Below are positions 32,559-39,993 of a DNA stretch of 57,351 bases, piece by piece (position 1 is the stretch's first letter; every line of letters starts with the position of its first letter). The notes under the pieces are model-generated. The model searched no databases. It had not been told where the DNA came from and saw only the letters and a program-made list of their open reading frames with translations. The DNA comes from Mesorhizobium caraganae (GTDB taxonomy: Bacteria; Pseudomonadota; Alphaproteobacteria; Rhizobiales; Rhizobiaceae): the NCBI RefSeq assembly GCF_016836705.1, contig NZ_JAFCGY010000033.1, positions 1-57,351 of the forward strand. The letters run 5' to 3'. The position numbers and the translations under genes were made by a program.

Positions 32559-32846
32559 ATGTCGAACCCTAACGACCCGGGCCCGGCGCCCAAATCGGGC
32601 GGTGGCAGCGGCTGGCTGATTGCGCTGGTCGTCGTCATCCTTGCGATTGTCGCGTACTATGTTTTTGGAAGAAGCGGCGAGCATCCGGCACCCGCTGAGC
32701 CGCCGGCAGCCAGCACACCGGCACCTGCGCCTGCACCGGCTGAGCCGATGAAGCCCGCCGAACCGGCTCCCGCGCCAGCCCCGGCGCCCGCACCTGCGCC
32801 TGAGCCCGCTCCGGCACCAGCCCCGGCTCCCGCACCGGCCCAGTAA
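32559..32846 (+). CDS. Small membrane protein with Pro-Ala tail
   Basis: A 95-residue protein. Residues 14-35 form one membrane helix (GWLIALVVVILAIVAYYVF). Everything beyond residue 42 is Ala/Pro/Glu repeats (PAPAPAPAPEPAPAPA), an extended flexible tail. No enzyme domain. It may span the periplasm or cell wall space. SD GGAGGAC precedes the ATG and an intrinsic terminator follows directly. Confidence 0.8.
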   Translation: MSNPNDPGPAPKSGGGSGWLIALVVVILAIVAYYVFGRSGEHPAPAEPPAASTPAPAPAPAEPMKPAEPAPAPAPAPAPAPEPAPAPAPAPAPAQ

Positions 32847-32869
32847 TCAGGCCACTGAATTTAATAACG

Positions 32870-32903
32870 AACGGCCCGCTGCGAAGCGGGCCGTTTTGTT
32901 TTT
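32870..32903 (+). terminator. Intrinsic terminator
   Basis: AACGGCCCGCT-GCGA-AGCGGGCCGTT followed by TTGTTTTT. It ends the small membrane protein gene and lies 8 bases before the target duplication of the transposon. Confidence 0.93.
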
Positions 32904-32911
32904 GGGCCTGT

Positions 32912-32919
32912 TATTGGCG
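32912..32919. repeat. Target-site duplication, left copy
   Basis: TATTGGCG, identical to 35774-35781 and directly abutting the first base of the left terminal repeat. Confidence 0.9.
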
Positions 32920-32945
32920 GGGGATTGCCCATTTGACAAACCAAA
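32920..32945 (+). repeat. Left terminal inverted repeat of the transposon
   Basis: Starts GGGGATTGCCC and holds the 14-base core TTTGACAAACCAAA, which is exactly complementary to the right end. Mismatches fall at positions 3, 8 and 12. Confidence 0.9.
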
Positions 32946-33040
32946 TCGTTCAATGCGATTCTTTCGCCAGACAGGCCGGCGCCGGCTGGAGTAACAGCCG
33001 ATCCTTTTTGCCGCATTCCCGGCACAAGGTTGAAGAGTCA

Positions 33041-33069
33041 GACTACCCCTCTAGCTTAGGGGGGTAGTC
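33041..33069. repeat. Hairpin inside the transposon, downstream of the passenger genes
   Basis: GACTACCCC (33041-33049) and GGGGTAGTC (33061-33069) form a perfect 9-bp stem. It is located after the stop of the last passenger frame on the minus strand but lacks a T-run. Confidence 0.55.
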
Positions 33070-33099
33070 ATGGGTCGCGTCGAGTTCTTCACCATAAGG

Positions 33100-33531
33100 C
33101 TACTTAGGCGTTTGCCGATCTCGGTCGCCTTTGACGCGCATCTCAGCCGGTGCGCTTTTGCGTCCTCGCTGTTCGACGAGAATTTGACTCTTGGCAAATT
33201 GCTTGGCTGGACTGCTCTGGAGAGCAGCATAGGCCAGACGGACGCGGGTAACGAGGCTATTGAAGCCGCCATGCTTGCCGGCTGGATTGCCGAGAACAGG
33301 GACGGCGGTGTAGTCGGTGAAGTTATCAGCGTCGAGCACAAAGGCGAGACGATCCACTAGCTCCTGCGCAGTCTCGCCGGTGATGATGACATAGCCGATA
33401 TGGCGCTTGTCGTGCATGACCGGCTTGGATACAGGACCGACAGCGCGGGCGAGAGCTTTCAATTCCCGGTCGCACAATTCGGCTTCGAATTTTAGAAATA
33501 CCTGGAGCAAAAGAACGTTCTTGTAGGCCAT
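33100..33531 (-). CDS. Transposon passenger protein of unknown function (143 aa)
   Basis: I do not recognise this 143-residue protein. It opens AYKNVLLLQVFLKFEAELCD, has HIGYVIITGETAQELVDRL and FTDYTAVPVLGNPAGKHGG, then a basic tail (RGRKSAPAEMRVKGDRDRQ). The middle looks like strand-helix-strand, as in small ferredoxin-like nucleic-acid-binding folds, but this is a guess from pattern alone. An opposing plus-strand frame (33070-33360) overlaps it and is judged spurious. It is the promoter-distal gene of the transposon, and no good SD is seen before the ATG. Confidence 0.6.
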   Translation of the reverse strand: MAYKNVLLLQVFLKFEAELCDRELKALARAVGPVSKPVMHDKRHIGYVIITGETAQELVDRLAFVLDADNFTDYTAVPVLGNPAGKHGGFNSLVTRVRLAYAALQSSPAKQFAKSQILVEQRGRKSAPAEMRVKGDRDRQTPK

Positions 33532-33655
33532 GGGGAGGATGCCTTCTCGAATCGGGGGAGGATTTCGACTCTCCGCAGATTCCGCAGCGTCAACAAGCCC
33601 TTAAGCGCCGGCTAATGCCCATCCCTGTGGGTTGCGAGGATAAACCCCAGCAATC

Positions 33656-33830
33656 TCAGTCTGAAGGCCTCTTCCGCACCTGTTTGGCGAGGGCCTTTAT
33701 CTCTTCGTCCGTCAACTTCTGCGCCTTGGCGACTTTTGCGACGGCATCGTCATAGTCCTCGTCCGTCACATCCTCTAGGGCGCGAGCAGCTTCAAGGAAC
33801 TTGTCGATCTGAGATTTATCCTTAGCCATG
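33656..33830 (-). pseudogene. Small charged passenger protein, apparent frameshift
   Basis: From ATG 33830 the frame reads MAKDKSQIDKFLEAARA. It then meets a GGGG run (33778-33781, plus strand) and goes out of frame, reaching a stop after nine more codons. Skipping one base there continues LEDVTDEDYDDAVAKVAKAQ and ends VRKRPSD, giving a coherent 57-residue acidic protein. The DKFxEAAR start is common in small rhizobial proteins of unknown function. A real decay or a homopolymer sequencing error are both possible. Confidence 0.55.
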
Positions 33831-34002
33831 GGTCGACTCTTTACGGGTTTCCGGGAGTCAGATATGAATGTCGCCGCCGGCGAGTTTTCTCGCCAGCGGA
33901 CAACCGAGCCTTAGATGCTATGCAGAGCCTTGGCCCTCATACATCTATTATCTTGGTTGACCACATGGGCCTCTCCTTTCCTTTGCGCCTGTCCGGGCTG
34001 GG

Positions 34003-34575
34003 TTAAAAGGGGGTGTCATCGTCGCCTCGGCGAAGACCTCTTGCCGAATTCAACAACTCGGCAATGCTTTCCTGAAGCGACTTCTGGGTGGAGCCGGAGG
34101 GAATCGAACCCTCGGGAGAGTCGGTTGGTAAGGCCTTCTCCCGACCAGTTTCCGGCCCCGTTTCGTCAAAAGGCTCTGACGTTGGCGCGTCAGAGCCTTT
34201 TGTGAAATCTGGTACTTGCGTCCTAATCCATTTGTCTCCGTCCTTGTCCGCCAAGCCGTCTGCGCGAAGGCGTGACAGGATGGATGAGACAGAGGTATTG
34301 CTTGTGTCCCGTCCTGCCGCCGAGATGGCGTTAGCGATCTCCAGCGGCGTCTTGCCTTCGATCCCGTCTAGTTGCTCAAGGATCAAATCCTTGAGCGTCG
34401 GAGCATCTGGACGAAGGGACGGCGCCGGGGCGCCAGTAAGCAGCGCGATGGCTTCGTCAAGGGACCGCAAGTTGCCCTTGGCCTCCTTGAGGTCGGACTG
34501 CAACTGTTCAATGCGATCCGCGAGGGTGCCGCGTTCCGCGATGAGAATCGAGACTGCATGGGATGGACGGGTCAT
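34003..34575 (-). CDS. Transposon passenger protein: coiled coil plus winged-helix-like domain
   Basis: A 190-residue protein. Residues about 15-47 (LADRIEQLQSDLKEAKGNL) form a coiled coil. Residues about 60-118 (TLKDLILEQLDGIEGKTPLE, then TSVSSILSRLRADGLADKDG) have the helix-helix-helix-wing pattern of a winged helix. The rest is disordered and partly encoded by a tRNA-3'-like sequence (PEGSIPSGSTQ). A DNA-binding regulator of the element or an accessory transposition factor is conceivable; nothing shows which. It is 165 bases downstream of the transposase frame's intact end. Confidence 0.65.
   Translation of the reverse strand: MTRPSHAVSILIAERGTLADRIEQLQSDLKEAKGNLRSLDEAIALLTGAPAPSLRPDAPTLKDLILEQLDGIEGKTPLEIANAISAAGRDTSNTSVSSILSRLRADGLADKDGDKWIRTQVPDFTKGSDAPTSEPFDETGPETGREKALPTDSPEGSIPSGSTQKSLQESIAELLNSARGLRRGDDDTPF
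34088..34114 (-). other. tRNA/tmRNA 3'-end-like sequence
   Basis: On the minus strand GAGGG-TTCGATT-CCCTC is a perfect T-arm (5-bp stem, 7-base TTCGATT loop), followed by CGGCTCC, then ACC as an acceptor strand and discriminator would be. No matching 5' half or anticodon arm is visible nearby. It may be a captured attachment-site fragment. Confidence 0.5.
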
Positions 34576-34740
34576 CCGCGAGAACTAACGCGATTCCCAG
34601 ACAAACGCAAACACCGTCTGGCGACAGACACGGTTTTCTGGGTTGTCTGTTTGCCTCTCAGAAACACATGCAGATATCTTTATTTCCGCCTGCGCTTCGG
34701 CTTGAACGGAAAGCGGTGCTGGACAGGCTTCCGGCGGAAG

Positions 34741-35711
34741 CTATGCCGGGCGTCGCGAAGGACCTCGGAACGTAAGGCGCTTGCCCTTCACTCCAAGAAG
34801 AGCCTTCACCGCGCGCACGCCATCATCGACGCCAAGCGCAACGCGGTGCTGTAGCGGAAATCGAACTCGGCCAGATAACGGTGCAAGTGGTGTTCCGCGC
34901 AATGCTGGTAGACGCCTTTCATGCCGCGCTTAAAGATGCTGTAGAAGCCTTCCACGGTGTTCGTATGGATGGTCTTTTCGCCTTCGTAGCGGACGTATTC
35001 GTCCTTGGAATGCACGACCGTATCGTGCGATGCGAACTCGCCGCTTAGATAGCGGTAGCCGCCCCACTCGTCGGTCATCATTGCAGTCTCTTTCGCGATG
35101 TTAGCGCGAACGATTGGCATGACGGTCTTTACCTTGGCACTGTCGATATGGAACGAGCGGGCAATGCCGCCGCGCTCGACCAGCGTAAGGACGGTGTTCT
35201 TGTGGGCGCCGCCGCCGCGACGGACTTCCGTGCCGGCTAAACGTCCGATGTAGGTCTCGTCGGCCTCGACGGTTTTTCCCGGGCCGCCCATGGGCGAAAG
35301 GCTGCCTGATGCCATAGCGAAGCGAACGCGATGGCAGAGAAACCAGGCGGTGTCATACTTGCATTCCAGTATCCGGTGGATCTGATGCGCGCTGATGCCC
35401 TTCTTCGATGCGCACATGAGGTGTATCACCTGCAGCCACTTGTGCAGCGGCATGTGGCTTTCCTCGAAAATGGTGCCCATGCGGACGGTGAACTGCGAGC
35501 GGCATTTTGAGTTCGAACACTTGTAAAGGCCGTGGCGCTCGACGCCGTTGGGGTTCTTCTTCGAAGCCTTTGAGCGGACGCCCTTCAAAGCATAGTGCCG
35601 CTCATTGGATTTGCACTTGGGGCAAACCGGGCCGGTCGGCCACAAGATGCCCTCGACGTGCTCGAAAGCCTTGGCTTCGTCGTGGAACTCGGGGCGGGAC
35701 AGAACCGACAT
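34741..35711 (-). CDS. IS1595-family transposase, C-terminus frameshifted
   Basis: Zinc-ribbon N-terminus with CPKC and CSNSKC (residues about 33-72) and an ISXO2-like catalytic domain: first Asp in VEADETYIGR, second in MMTDEWGGYRYL, then HTNTVEGFYSIFKRGMKGVY supplying the Asn/Glu-type third site. The uninterrupted frame stops at 34806 after FDFRYSTALRLASMMACAR (301 residues). One base added near 34847 restores RVALGVDDGVRAVKALLG and KGKRLTFRG to a stop at 34741. The catalytic core is intact, so activity may persist. It transcribes toward the passenger genes. Confidence 0.93.
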
Positions 35712-35747
35712 GGCGATAACTCCTTGGAATCGTTATCGCATAATCCG

Positions 35748-35773
35748 TTTGGTTTGTCAAACGGGTAATCGCC
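35748..35773 (-). repeat. Right terminal inverted repeat of the transposon
   Basis: Complement starts GGCGATTACCC and contains the core TTTGACAAACCAAA. Pairs with 32920-32945 at 23 of 26 bases. Confidence 0.9.
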
Positions 35774-35781
35774 TATTGGCG
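35774..35781. repeat. Target-site duplication, right copy
   Basis: TATTGGCG, identical to 32912-32919. Confidence 0.9.
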
Positions 35782-35829
35782 AGGGTAGCGATCCTTCACC
35801 GCCGACGTGCTGCAAACTTCCCGTCGAAA

Positions 35830-37233
35830 TCAGATATGGATCGGCTTGAAGAACGTGGCCAGTGCCGCTTCCTTGACCGCTTCCGACATTGTCGGGTGCG
35901 CGTGGCAGGTGCGGGCGAGGTCTTCGGACGAGCCGCCGAACTCCATCAGTACCGCAGCCTCATGGATCATCTCGCCGGCGCCGAAGCCGACAATGTGGAC
36001 GCCGAGCACGCGGTCGCTGGCTTTGTCGGCGAGGATCTTCACGAAGCCGTCGGTGTGCAGCATGGCGCGCGCGCGGCCATTGGCGGTGAACGGGAATTTT
36101 CCGATCTTGTAATCGATGCCGGCCTTCTTCAGCTCCTCCTCGGTCTTGCCGACCGAAGCGATTTCCGGGCTGGTGTAGACGACGCTCGGGATGACGTCGT
36201 AGTTCACATGGCCGGCCTGGCCGGCAATGGTCTCGGCCACCGCCACGCCTTCATCCTCTGCCTTGTGCGCCAGCATCGGTCCGGCGATGACATCGCCGAT
36301 GGCGTAGATGCCGGCCACATTGGTCCGCAGATGGCCATCAGTCTTGACCCGGCCGCGCTCATCGACCTCGACGCCGGCCTCCTTCAGCCCGAGACTGTCG
36401 GAATAGGCCCGGCGTCCGGTCGAGATCAGCACCGCGTCGGCCTCGATGGTCTCGGCCGCTCCGCCCTTGACCGGCTCGAAGGTGACCGTCGCACCCTTCT
36501 TGACCTTGGTCACACCTGTCACCTTGGCACCGAGCTTGAACTCGAACCCTTGTTTGGACAGCAGCCGCTGGAACTGCTTGGACACCTCACCGTCCATGCC
36601 GCCCAGGATGGTGTCGAGGAACTCGACCACGGTGACCTTGGCGCCGAGCCGCGCCCAGACCGAGCCGAGCTCCAGCCCGATGACGCCGCCGCCGACCACC
36701 ACCAGTCGCTCCGGCACTTTCTCGAGCGACAGCGCGCCGGTCGACGACAGGATCACCTTCTCGTCGATGTCGACCTTGACGCCGGGAATGCCGGCGACAT
36801 CCGAGCCGGTGGCAATGACGATGTTTTTCGTCTCGATCTCCTCGACCTTGCCGTCCTCAGCCGTCACCGAGACCTTGCCGGCGGCGACCACCTTGCCGGT
36901 GCCGCGGAAGGAGTCGATCTTGTTCTTCTTGAACAGGAAGGCGACGCCGTTGACGTTGGCCGAAACGGTTGCGTCCTTGTGCGCCATCATCTTCTTCAGA
37001 TTGAGTTTCGGCGTTACCTCGACGCCGAGCGTGTCGAAGGAATGGCCTGCCTCGGCGAACATCTCGGAAGCATGCAGCAGCGCCTTGGACGGGATGCAGC
37101 CGATGTTGAGGCAGGTGCCGCCGAAAGTGGCGTTCTTCTCGACCACCGCGACCTTCAGCCCCAGCTGCGCCGCCTTGATGGCGCAGACATAGCCGCCCGG
37201 TCCCGACCCGATGATAACGACGTCATAAGCCAT
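35830..37233 (-). CDS. lpdA: Dihydrolipoyl dehydrogenase (E3)
   Basis: LpdA (467 residues) reoxidises lipoyl groups of 2-oxoglutarate dehydrogenase with NAD+. FAD loop GSGPGGYVCAIKAAQLG at residue 9, redox disulfide in GGTCLNIGCIPSKALL, NAD loop VVGGGVIGLELGSVW, and the catalytic His-Glu pair in CHAHPTMSEAVKEA. It is the last gene of the mdh-suc operon, 91 bases after the SDR gene, with a palindromic repeat in that gap. The transposon sits 56 bases beyond its stop. Confidence 0.97.
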   Translation of the reverse strand: MAYDVVIIGSGPGGYVCAIKAAQLGLKVAVVEKNATFGGTCLNIGCIPSKALLHASEMFAEAGHSFDTLGVEVTPKLNLKKMMAHKDATVSANVNGVAFLFKKNKIDSFRGTGKVVAAGKVSVTAEDGKVEEIETKNIVIATGSDVAGIPGVKVDIDEKVILSSTGALSLEKVPERLVVVGGGVIGLELGSVWARLGAKVTVVEFLDTILGGMDGEVSKQFQRLLSKQGFEFKLGAKVTGVTKVKKGATVTFEPVKGGAAETIEADAVLISTGRRAYSDSLGLKEAGVEVDERGRVKTDGHLRTNVAGIYAIGDVIAGPMLAHKAEDEGVAVAETIAGQAGHVNYDVIPSVVYTSPEIASVGKTEEELKKAGIDYKIGKFPFTANGRARAMLHTDGFVKILADKASDRVLGVHIVGFGAGEMIHEAAVLMEFGGSSEDLARTCHAHPTMSEAVKEAALATFFKPIHI

Positions 37234-37252
37234 GATGGGTGTCCTTCTTGCC

Positions 37253-37305
37253 TAGAGCATGATGCCGAAAAGTGTGAAGCGGTTTTCGGAGACCATCATG
37301 CTCTA
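37253..37305. repeat. Rhizobial palindromic repeat
   Basis: TAGAGCATGATG (37253-37264) and CATCATGCTCTA (37294-37305) are exact complements; between them CGAAAA-GTGTGAAGCGG-TTTTCG forms an inner stem. The AAAAGTGTGAAGCGGTTTTC core is a widespread alphaproteobacterial intergenic palindrome, and a diverged relative is at 55812-55880. It lies between the SDR and lpdA genes of one operon. Confidence 0.85.
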
Positions 37306-37324
37306 TCCCTTTGATTTGTGGCCT

Positions 37325-38080
37325 TCAGCGGCCGCCGCTTACATTCAGGATCGCGCCCGTCGTATAGGACGCTTCATCCGACAAAAGATAGAGAACCGCA
37401 TGCGCGACTTCATTCGCCGTGCCGGCGCGTTTCATCGGCAGCATGTCGCGGAACCGCTCGACCCGGTCTGGCTGGCCGCCGGAGGCGTGGATCTCGGTGT
37501 CGATGATGCCTGGCCGTATCGCATTGACACGCACGCCTTCAGTCGCGACTTCGCGCGCCAGCCCGAGCGTGAAGGTGTCGATCGCCGCCTTGGACGCGGC
37601 ATAGTCGACATATTCGCCGGGCGAGCCGTGTATCGACGCCGCCGACGAAATGTTGACGATGGCGCCGCCCTGGCCGCCATTCTTGCTCGACATGCGCCTG
37701 ACCGCTTCGCGGGCGCACAGAAACGAGCCGATGACATTGATGCGCATCATGCGCTCCAGCCGCGCCAGGCTCATCTCGTCGACACGCGCCTTGACGTCGA
37801 CGACGCCGGCATTGTTGACGAGGCCATCGAGCCTGCCGAAGCGGTGGTCGACCGCCTCGAACATTGCCACGATGTCGCCTTCGTTGCCGACGTCACCCTT
37901 GACCGCAAAGGCGTCACCGCCCATCGCCTCGACTTCGGCAACCAGCGCCTTGGCGGCGGCCTCGTTCGCGGCATAGTTGACCGCGACGCGGTAGCCGGCC
38001 TTCGCCGCAAGCCGGCAGGTGGCCGCGCCAATGCCGCGGCTGCCGCCAGTGACCAGAAGAACCTTCTTGGCCGCGCTCAT
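37325..38080 (-). CDS. Short-chain dehydrogenase/reductase
   Basis: A 251-residue SDR. NAD(P) loop VTGGSRGIGAATCRLA at residue 10, NNAGVVDVKAR, catalytic Ser in NISSAASIHGSPGE with YxxxK as YVDYAASKAAIDTF, and RPGIIDTEIHASGGQP after. It matches the glucose/3-oxoacyl reductase-like group, with unknown substrate. Its ATG overlaps the stop of the exported-protein gene (ATGA). Its place inside the suc operon, just ahead of lpdA, is seen in other rhizobia but its metabolic link is unclear. Confidence 0.92.
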   Translation of the reverse strand: MSAAKKVLLVTGGSRGIGAATCRLAAKAGYRVAVNYAANEAAAKALVAEVEAMGGDAFAVKGDVGNEGDIVAMFEAVDHRFGRLDGLVNNAGVVDVKARVDEMSLARLERMMRINVIGSFLCAREAVRRMSSKNGGQGGAIVNISSAASIHGSPGEYVDYAASKAAIDTFTLGLAREVATEGVRVNAIRPGIIDTEIHASGGQPDRVERFRDMLPMKRAGTANEVAHAVLYLLSDEASYTTGAILNVSGGR

Positions 38081-38598
38081 TCCTGGCAACCTTTCAGCAG
38101 AAACACGTCCCACGGCAGTTTCGAGAAACCGTTGGCGCCGAAGGCCGACGACATCTGCAGCGACGGCCCGAGATCGGGGAAGATCAGGCTCTGCGGTGCG
38201 TCCGTGCCCTCCGCCGCCATGAGCGCGATGTTGCCCTTGTCGTCGGCGCTGTAGACGACGCCCTGCCACACCGTGCAGGCGGCGAGCTCGTCACCGGTGA
38301 CGTCGCCGGTCGGGCATTTGTACATCAGCGAGCCGTGCGGCCGCGAAACACCTGATGTCCACATGACGATGCCGTCGAGCACGACGCCCTTGTCGAGCAC
38401 CATCTTGAAGGAGTTGGTGACGGTGGCCGCATCCATCGTCGGCCGGAAATCGATCCCAGTATCGCTTTCGGCGTCGCCATATACGGCGAGCGCCAGCGGA
38501 CAGGCGGCGTGGGCTGTAGATACAGCTTGCGTGACGCCGACCGCACACACTGCCGTGAAAACCATTCCGGACCGGAAGCGCGAGGAACGGGTCGTCAT
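38077..38598 (-). CDS. Exported protein of unknown function
   Basis: A 173-residue protein with a twin-basic signal (MTTRSSRFRSGMVFTAVCAV) and likely cleavage after STAHA. The mature part has four or five cysteines (ACPLAL, YKCPTGD, AACTVW, LKGCQE), suggesting disulfides in the periplasm. WTSGVSRPHGSLMYKCPTG is the most distinctive stretch. No domain recognised. It lies between sucB and the SDR gene and overlaps the latter, so it is part of the operon. Confidence 0.78.
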   Translation of the reverse strand: MTTRSSRFRSGMVFTAVCAVGVTQAVSTAHAACPLALAVYGDAESDTGIDFRPTMDAATVTNSFKMVLDKGVVLDGIVMWTSGVSRPHGSLMYKCPTGDVTGDELAACTVWQGVVYSADDKGNIALMAAEGTDAPQSLIFPDLGPSLQMSSAFGANGFSKLPWDVFLLKGCQE

Positions 38599-38641
38599 GC
38601 GGCGGCGCAGTCCTTTTCCCCGGCTCAAAACCGACCAGCCT

Positions 38642-39931
38642 CTAGAGATCAAGCACCAGCCGTTCAGGATCCTCGAGGCTGTCCTTGACGCGGACCAGGA
38701 AGGTCACCGCTTCCTTGCCGTCGACGATGCGATGATCGTAGGAGAGCGCCAGGTACATCATCGGCCGGATCACGATCTGGCCGCCGACCACGACGGGCCG
38801 GTCCTGGATCTTGTGCATGCCCAGAATGCCCGACTGCGGCGCATTCAGGATCGGAGTCGACATCAGCGAGCCGTAAACGCCACCGTTGGATATGGTGAAC
38901 GTGCCGCCCTGCATGTCGGCGACCGACAGCTTGCCGTCGCGCGCGGCAATGCCCAGCCGGCCGATGTCCTTCTCGATCTCGGCGATCGACATCTGGTCGG
39001 CATCGCGCACCACCGGCACGACGAGGCCCTTTTCGGTGCCGACGGCAACGCCGATATGGGCATAGTTCTTGAAGATGATGTCGGTGCCGTCGATCTCGGC
39101 ATTGACCGAGGGGATCTCCTTCAAGGCGTGGGTGACGGCCTTGGTGAAGAAGCCCATGAAGCCAAGCTTCACGCCGTGCTTCTTCTCGAAGATGTCCTTG
39201 TATTTGGTCCTGAGCGCCATCACCGCTGACATGTCGACCTCGTTGAAGGTGGTCAGCATGGCGGCGGTCGACTGCGCTTCCTTCAGCCGGCGCGCGATGG
39301 TCTGGCGCAGCTTGGTCATGCGCACGCGTTCTTCACGCGAGGCATCGTCACCGGAGGACGGCGCGCGCACCACGACGGGCGCCGGTGCGGCTCTCGGCGT
39401 TTCGGCCGGCTGCGACGGCGCGCCCCGGGCGATGGCGTCGAGCACATCACCCTTCAGCACCTGGCCGCGCTTGCCTGAGCCGGACACCTGATCGACCGAC
39501 AGATTGGCCTCGGCGATCAGCTTTGCGGCGGCCGGGGCCGGCGGCATAGAGCGCGGCTCGACCGCGCCGGCATCACCGGCGATCTTGGCAGTCTCGGCCG
39601 CGGCCTGCTTGGTCGTATGGGCCGCGTCGGGGCTCGACGCTTGCGAGACGGCTTGCGGCTTGGCCTCCTGCTTGTTTGCAGGGGCGGCGGCTTCGCCGGC
39701 CGAGATCGACCCGAGAAGGGCGCCGACGCCGACGGTCTCACCTTCCTTGGCGGTGATCTCGCCCAGCGTGCCGGCGGCAGCGGCGGGCACTTCTACTGTC
39801 ACCTTGTCGGTTTCGAGCTCGACCAGCGGCTCGTCGACGGCAATGGCATCGCCGACCTTCTTGAACCATTTGCCGATGGTCGCCTCGGTGACGGATTCGC
39901 CGAGAGTGGGAACGCGGATTTCGGTAGCCAT
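38642..39931 (-). CDS. sucB: 2-oxoglutarate dehydrogenase E2 (dihydrolipoyl succinyltransferase)
   Basis: SucB/OdhB (429 residues) forms the E2 core of the 2-oxoglutarate dehydrogenase complex. Lipoyl domain at 1-77 with the lipoylated lysine in ELETDKVTVEVPA, an Ala/Pro linker, the E1/E3-binding domain (KLIAEANLSVDQVSGSGKRG) and the catalytic acyltransferase with LALSYDHRIVDGKEAV (His and Asp of the active site). It follows sucA by 62 bases. Succinyl-CoA formed here feeds SucCD. Confidence 0.97.
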   Translation of the reverse strand: MATEIRVPTLGESVTEATIGKWFKKVGDAIAVDEPLVELETDKVTVEVPAAAAGTLGEITAKEGETVGVGALLGSISAGEAAAPANKQEAKPQAVSQASSPDAAHTTKQAAAETAKIAGDAGAVEPRSMPPAPAAAKLIAEANLSVDQVSGSGKRGQVLKGDVLDAIARGAPSQPAETPRAAPAPVVVRAPSSGDDASREERVRMTKLRQTIARRLKEAQSTAAMLTTFNEVDMSAVMALRTKYKDIFEKKHGVKLGFMGFFTKAVTHALKEIPSVNAEIDGTDIIFKNYAHIGVAVGTEKGLVVPVVRDADQMSIAEIEKDIGRLGIAARDGKLSVADMQGGTFTISNGGVYGSLMSTPILNAPQSGILGMHKIQDRPVVVGGQIVIRPMMYLALSYDHRIVDGKEAVTFLVRVKDSLEDPERLVLDL

Positions 39932-39993
39932 TGTGCCTGTCCGTTTCTTCTCTGTCTGTTCTGTGTGCCGAATTCTATTCGCCCAATGCTGCT

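Larger units (their letters stand above)
32920..35773 (-). mobile_element. IS1595-family transposon with passenger genes (2,854 bp)
   Basis: Both ends are imperfect inverted repeats. The left end starts GGGGATTGCCCATTTGACAA and the complement of the right end starts GGCGATTACCCGTTTGACAA; 23 of the first 26 bases match. Directly outside, TATTGGCG occurs at 32912-32919 and 35774-35781, an exact 8-bp target duplication as expected for IS1595. Inside lie a two-part zinc-ribbon/DDE transposase and three other frames, all on the minus strand. The element landed between a terminator and the 3' end of lpdA and breaks no gene. Confidence 0.93.

Noticed and set aside
33070..33360. 96-residue plus-strand frame within the transposon
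   Set aside because: Overlaps the longer minus-strand passenger frame and opposes the direction of all other genes in the element; no SD.
34088..34114. Complete tRNA gene
   Set aside because: Only the T-arm and acceptor 3' strand are present; no D-arm, anticodon arm or matching 5' acceptor strand was found upstream.
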